DNA from: Siphonodentalium dalli
Lineage: Eukaryota > Mollusca > Scaphopoda > Gadilida > Siphonodentaliidae
NCBI GenBank assembly: GCA_032622095.1
Contig: CP136063.1
Location: 217,203,982 to 217,267,981, forward strand
Length of the DNA: 64,000 bases
Reading direction: 5' to 3'
Shown: in pieces, positions 60,301 to 64,000 of the stretch
Layout: each line of letters begins with the position of its first letter
Numbering within the stretch: position 1 is the first letter of the stretch
Position numbers and translations under genes: made by a program
The notes under the pieces: model-generated
What the model was told of the DNA's origin: nothing
What the model saw: the letters and a program-made list of their open reading frames with translations, nothing else
The model's database searches: none

Positions 60301-60488
60301 ACAAAACACTAGAGGGAGGCCCATTCCGGCGATGGCTCAATCGAGGTGTAAATACCTCCCATGGAATTTTTAAGCTACGGCCAACTGCTTGAGCAAAAGG
60401 CTGATAAACTGAGTTCCAATTTTGGAGTCCAGTGTCGAAATGAAGAATCCCATAGCCAAAACTGGTTTCTTCTGATAACCGGAAGGAG

Positions 60489-60950
60489 GTGGAGCCATCG
60501 GACCGGGGTGAGCCTCCCCCAAATGCAGGTGGTCACGACCAAGCTGAATGTTGTGTCCAAGCAGAACGATGGGTAGAGGCCATTGCAGCAGAAACCCCAA
60601 GACGGCTGATAGGCAGGCAAGGCCGTGTCTTTAGAGAGATCGTGACCAGGGGGACCGGACTTGCTACCTCATGGGTAGGGCCACTGCCCTATGCCGAAGT
60701 CGCCGTAGGCCGCCCAGCCGGTGTCGTTACGTTCGCACGCGATTTGGCAACTTCAGCACACAGAACCGCTTGCGCCGGTGTGGGACCGAATGTCCTGGGG
60801 GTCCCAAGTACCCCTGCATCGCCACCGGTCGCCTCCCCACTAATTGATTTAATGGCGAGGCATAATCGGGGGAGCGTGAACTGTTCCTGCCCGAGAAGAG
60901 ATCTGACCGAGAAATACTACCTGGGGAGGATCCAGAGATGGTGCAAATAA
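60489..60950 (+). other. Open frame of 153 codons inside element M, unassigned
   Basis: The longest open frame outside H1 with mixed composition, in the GC-rich part of element M. It is Arg-, Ala- and Pro-rich (for example TPRRLIGRQGRVFREIV), with no domain I recognise. Overlapping frames on both strands are also partly open here, so GC-driven openness is likely. Part of it (60770-60895) matches 50870-51010 in copy 1, but that copy has lost the frame. Confidence 0.2.
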
Positions 60951-61255
60951 AGGCTCTATATCTGATCCGATTTTCATGTTTAGTTGTTGAATTATAGAAA
61001 AATTCGTTGAAATAATGGATAACCAACTTGAATAATTACTATCCCCAGGGTCTCCAGAGTTTGAGCGCCCAAACCTGTAACAGGTAGAAAAACATCCCTG
61101 GATCCTTCTCAGAAATTTACAAGCCCACCGGTTCAGACCGGCTTGCTGAACCGGCTGGTGTATAATCGCAGCTATTGTTCATTAGACCTATATACAAGGT
61201 AGCTATTAATCGACATACATCTATGACATGGCTGAGATTTTATTCGTAGCACTAC

Positions 61256-62113
61256 GGTACTACTGTCATATGAAGTTATTGTTATGCATGTGACATTGAT
61301 AAACCAAGATCTAATCAACTGTCAGTATTCTTGACCTTGTGTAGATTGTAATCAACTTCAAGGTCAAACGTGATTAACACATCTGGATCATTTGTATTGA
61401 AACATAAAACAACATAGTATTATGTGAAAGCACGTTGTTCATAACATGACGAGAGATAGCGTCAGTAGCGATGGAATTATTGCTAAATAAATTTCCACGC
61501 ATTAAAACGTCAAAATAATTCCCACGAAAGTAGGATACTTCCGACGGTACTACTGTCATATGAAGTTATTGTTATGCATATGACATTGATAAACCAAGAT
61601 CTAATCAACTGTCAGTATTCTTGTGTAGATTGTAATCAACTTCAAGGTCAAACGTGATTAACACATCTGGATCATTTGTATTGAAACATAAAACAACATA
61701 GTATTATGTGAAAGCACGTTGTTCATAACATGACGAGAGATAGCATCAGTAGCGATGGAATTATTGCTAAATAAATTTCCACGCATTAAAACGTCAAAAT
61801 AATTCCCACGAAATTAGGATACTTCCGACGGTACTACTGTCATATGAAGTTATTGTTATGCATATGACATTGATAAACCAAGATCTAATCAACTGTCAGT
61901 ATTCTTGTGTAGATTGTAATCAACTTCAAGGTGAAACGTGATTAACACATCTGGATCATTTGTATTGAAACATAAAACAACATAGTATTATGTGAAAGCA
62001 CGTTGTTCATAACATGACAAGAGATAGCGTCAGTAGCGATGGAATTATTGCTAAATAAATTTCCACGCATTAAAACGTCAAAATAATTCCCACGAAATTA
62101 GGATACTTCCAGC
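61256..62113 (+). repeat. Recent tandem triplication, units of 290, 284 and 284 bp
   Basis: Units begin GGTACTACTGTCATATGAAG at 61256, 61546 and 61830 and are almost identical. The first has 6 extra bases (CCTTGA-type duplication near CTTGACCTTG). Element M copy 1 has a shorter, diverged two-unit version at about 53290-53700. Confidence 0.92.
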
Positions 62114-62664
62114 GGTGAATCACGTGGCATTTTTGATATCTGACAAATTCTATCATACCTTATAGGTGCTATAATAATTCCATAGATGTATTTCTCACAA
62201 TAATCTGTGCGCCTCGTAAGGCCTTGAAATGGCGGCTAATTATGGCGAAATGCTGATTTTCATATTCGATAAATTGTTTTTAAGTTCGCCGCCTGTTCGA
62301 AAAACACGAACCATTATATGTTTGAAACGAAACGGTCCGTGAAATCGAAACGATAATTATAAAAACGAACGCGTAGGCGACCAGTAATTATTGTATCGAT
62401 AAAATGAATTTGTCGCTATTGTTAAACGACAAATTCGGAAAAATACTCCCTTAGATCCGTTAGGTTGGTAGCAGAAAAATAAACTGGCTAATTCAATCTG
62501 TACAGTGAATTATATTGGGACTGCGCATGCGTGACTGATACCGAGGCAAGCCACAGACCGTGAATGACCGTAGGCGACCAAAAAGTTAACCCTTTTCTGC
62601 TATGGTTTACAAACGCAGGACATCTATCCATATAGTTCAGTGTGAGGGCTTCCTTTGGCGGAAA

Positions 62665-63690
62665 TATAACAGTTTCCAAATTATGAAAATTTCCTCAAGA
62701 ATATACTAATAGTATAGTATAATTAATGATACTGTATTCTCGCGGGTATAAGACCAGGGGGCCTAGGGAATAAATAGCTTGAAAATGCATGGGTGGTCTT
62801 ATACCCCGGAAAAGTTTAGGCCCACCCCAAATTTTTTTCAATTTCAGCGGTGGTAAGTATTTGATATCAGCTTGTAGACAGAAAAAAGATTGACGAACTC
62901 GAGAAATTTAATATTTATATTCAAAACGGAAAAGTATACTTCGTAGGCATGTTCGAGAATATTCAATAAAATAAAATAAAGTGAATCTTAAAATCTGATT
63001 TGTTTATTAAATAATACTTCCCGGGGAAACAAATCATTAACAGACACCAAATACAAAAGAACCGAGTCGCTAACAGCGTATATGTAGCTTCAAGTTCAAA
63101 AGCCATGCGCGGCTATGCGCGTGCAAAGCCACAGGTGTCTGTCCAACTACAGTACTGTAAAAACATATTTTTCGCGTTCAGTGACAACGTCGGTATGTTC
63201 CTTCATGTAACCAAACACGAGAACTGGCTTCCTGGTTATGTAAACACACAGTGGGTATAATAATGAAGCAGAAGGGGAACTTGTCATTGAACAACAATGT
63301 CTTCCAAACTACGTCAACGTTATAACCAAAATAAAGGTTATTGACATTAACATTTTTAACCTGCATTTTGTTCACGTTTTACAGTATAAACAGTTTAGGA
63401 GCGATAACACTATTTATTAAAACACGTGCTTTTTTAGCAGAAATATAACTGTCTTTTGTCAGTACTGTTAGTGTTAAATAATTACACTCACTGGCTTTTG
63501 TTAAACATGCAATTAGTTGCTATTGTAACATCCTCTCTATATTTAGGAGAGTGATTCACGGTGATGCATTCCATACCAAAATCTTGAGAGGCAAGGATTA
63601 GCAAACACTATACCGGTATGTTGTAAACAACTTGGGTGTCATTATTTTAACCACAGTTCACTTTGTGAGGGGTCTCCCTTGCTTATCACA
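62665..63690. other. Gene-free stretch right of element M
   Basis: A short inverted repeat (GGGTATAAGACCAGG and TGGTCTTATACCCC) lies at 62737-62807. No EDC3 exon or other gene was recognised. Confidence 0.45.
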
Positions 63691-63699
63691 TATATGATA

Positions 63700-64000
63700 T
63701 AGATATATAAAGTAAATCCAAGATGCTGCTGGCGGCAATGTTTTCCAATGAAATTAAAAAACATTTGATAGCTCCCATCTAGATAACACCCTGAAGATCA
63801 ATATGAATTTTGGCGACAACCACATGAGGGATGATCATGTGGATTGTAGGGTGCGCCAAAGGATTTAGTCATAGAGAGAGTAAAATTCATGATGACGAGG
63901 GAGGTGGCCTGTAGGTTGTGCTGAAGGATTTAGTCATACATGTACAAATAAAATCGAAGATGTTTTTTATTTTTCAAATTTAATAGCTCCCATCTAGAGG
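63700..64000 (+). repeat. Diverged relative of the 165-bp tandem repeat, cut by window end
   Basis: ATCCAAGATGCTGCTGGCGG, AAGGATTTAGTCATA (twice) and TCCCATCTAGA match the family at 32010-33060. The units look longer and more degraded. Confidence 0.7.

Larger units (their letters stand above)
57443..62664. mobile_element. Composite inverted-repeat element M, copy 2 (about 5.2 kb)
   Basis: Same plan as 50122-54182. A 339-bp foldback unit (57443-57781; ends ATGATATTTTTAAAAATATA inverted) is followed by a 4.9-kb segment bounded by TTTCCGCCAAAGGAAGCCCT and its inverse (57783 and 62664). A 165-bp arm at 57490-57655 recurs inverted at 62485-62645. It lies directly beside the EDC3 acceptor, so within the EDC3 last intron if the gene continues rightward. 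The interior from 59.9 to 61 kb is less AT-rich than its surroundings and has no counterpart in copy 1 apart from 60770-60895. No known transposition enzyme was recognised. Confidence 0.68.

Noticed and set aside
60071-60340. Capsid- or Gag-like protein in element M
   Set aside because: Open frames overlap on both strands in GC-richer DNA, with no zinc knuckle, protease or polymerase motif and no long terminal direct repeats. The element ends are inverted, not direct.
57443-64000. Further EDC3 exons to the right
   Set aside because: I looked for LSm, FDF or the N-terminal half of the YjeF_N domain on the minus strand and saw none. The stretch is transposon and unassigned DNA.

Overview
This is an animal nuclear DNA window, AT-rich, gene-poor and crowded with small transposons. 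A mollusc, most likely a bivalve, fits best. Two protein-coding features are recognisable: an intronless linker histone H1 at the left edge (minus strand) and the last coding exon of the mRNA-decapping scaffold EDC3 near 57.1-57.4 kb (minus strand). The lineage guess rests on the H1 and EDC3 sequences and on repeat styles common in bivalve genomes (GGACGGACGG runs, 'CATAACTCT' and 'TTATCATCCGGA' repeats, TATCC-tailed retroelements). It is inference, not proof.

Layout. 0-0.8 kb: histone H1 and its promoter. 2.4-8.3 kb: TTAA-flanked inverted-repeat elements (MITEs) and the 3' end of a LINE. 8.3-18.7 kb: mostly unique or decayed DNA, with one clean 462-bp TTAA MITE, a possible pseudogene, and a MITE split by a retroelement tail. 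18.7-22.6 kb: a nested structure in which inverted MITE arms flank a satellite array, which is itself split by a 1.8-kb foldback-like element built from an 18-bp palindrome. 23.3-24.6 kb: degenerate minisatellite. 24.6-28.8 kb: diverged repeats and a large inverted duplication rich in CCAAGATGGC motifs. 31.5-33.8 kb: two interleaved tandem families. 34-48.8 kb: dozens of hairpin MITEs, several nested or directly abutting. 50.1-54.2 and 57.4-62.7 kb: two copies of a 4-5 kb inverted-repeat element. The second lies just upstream of the EDC3 last exon, inside its intron if the gene continues past the window. 63.7-64 kb: a diverged relative of the 32-kb repeat.

How it fits together. The two genes have no evident functional link. 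The rest is best read as a record of transposition. At least eight non-autonomous families use TTAA targets (piggyBac- or Kolobok-type) and one uses TA targets (Tc1/mariner-type). Several TTAA families carry the same roughly 70-bp near-perfect hairpin. I saw no intact transposase or reverse transcriptase, so these elements would need enzymes supplied from elsewhere. All repeat coordinates were read by eye and edges may be off by several bases.
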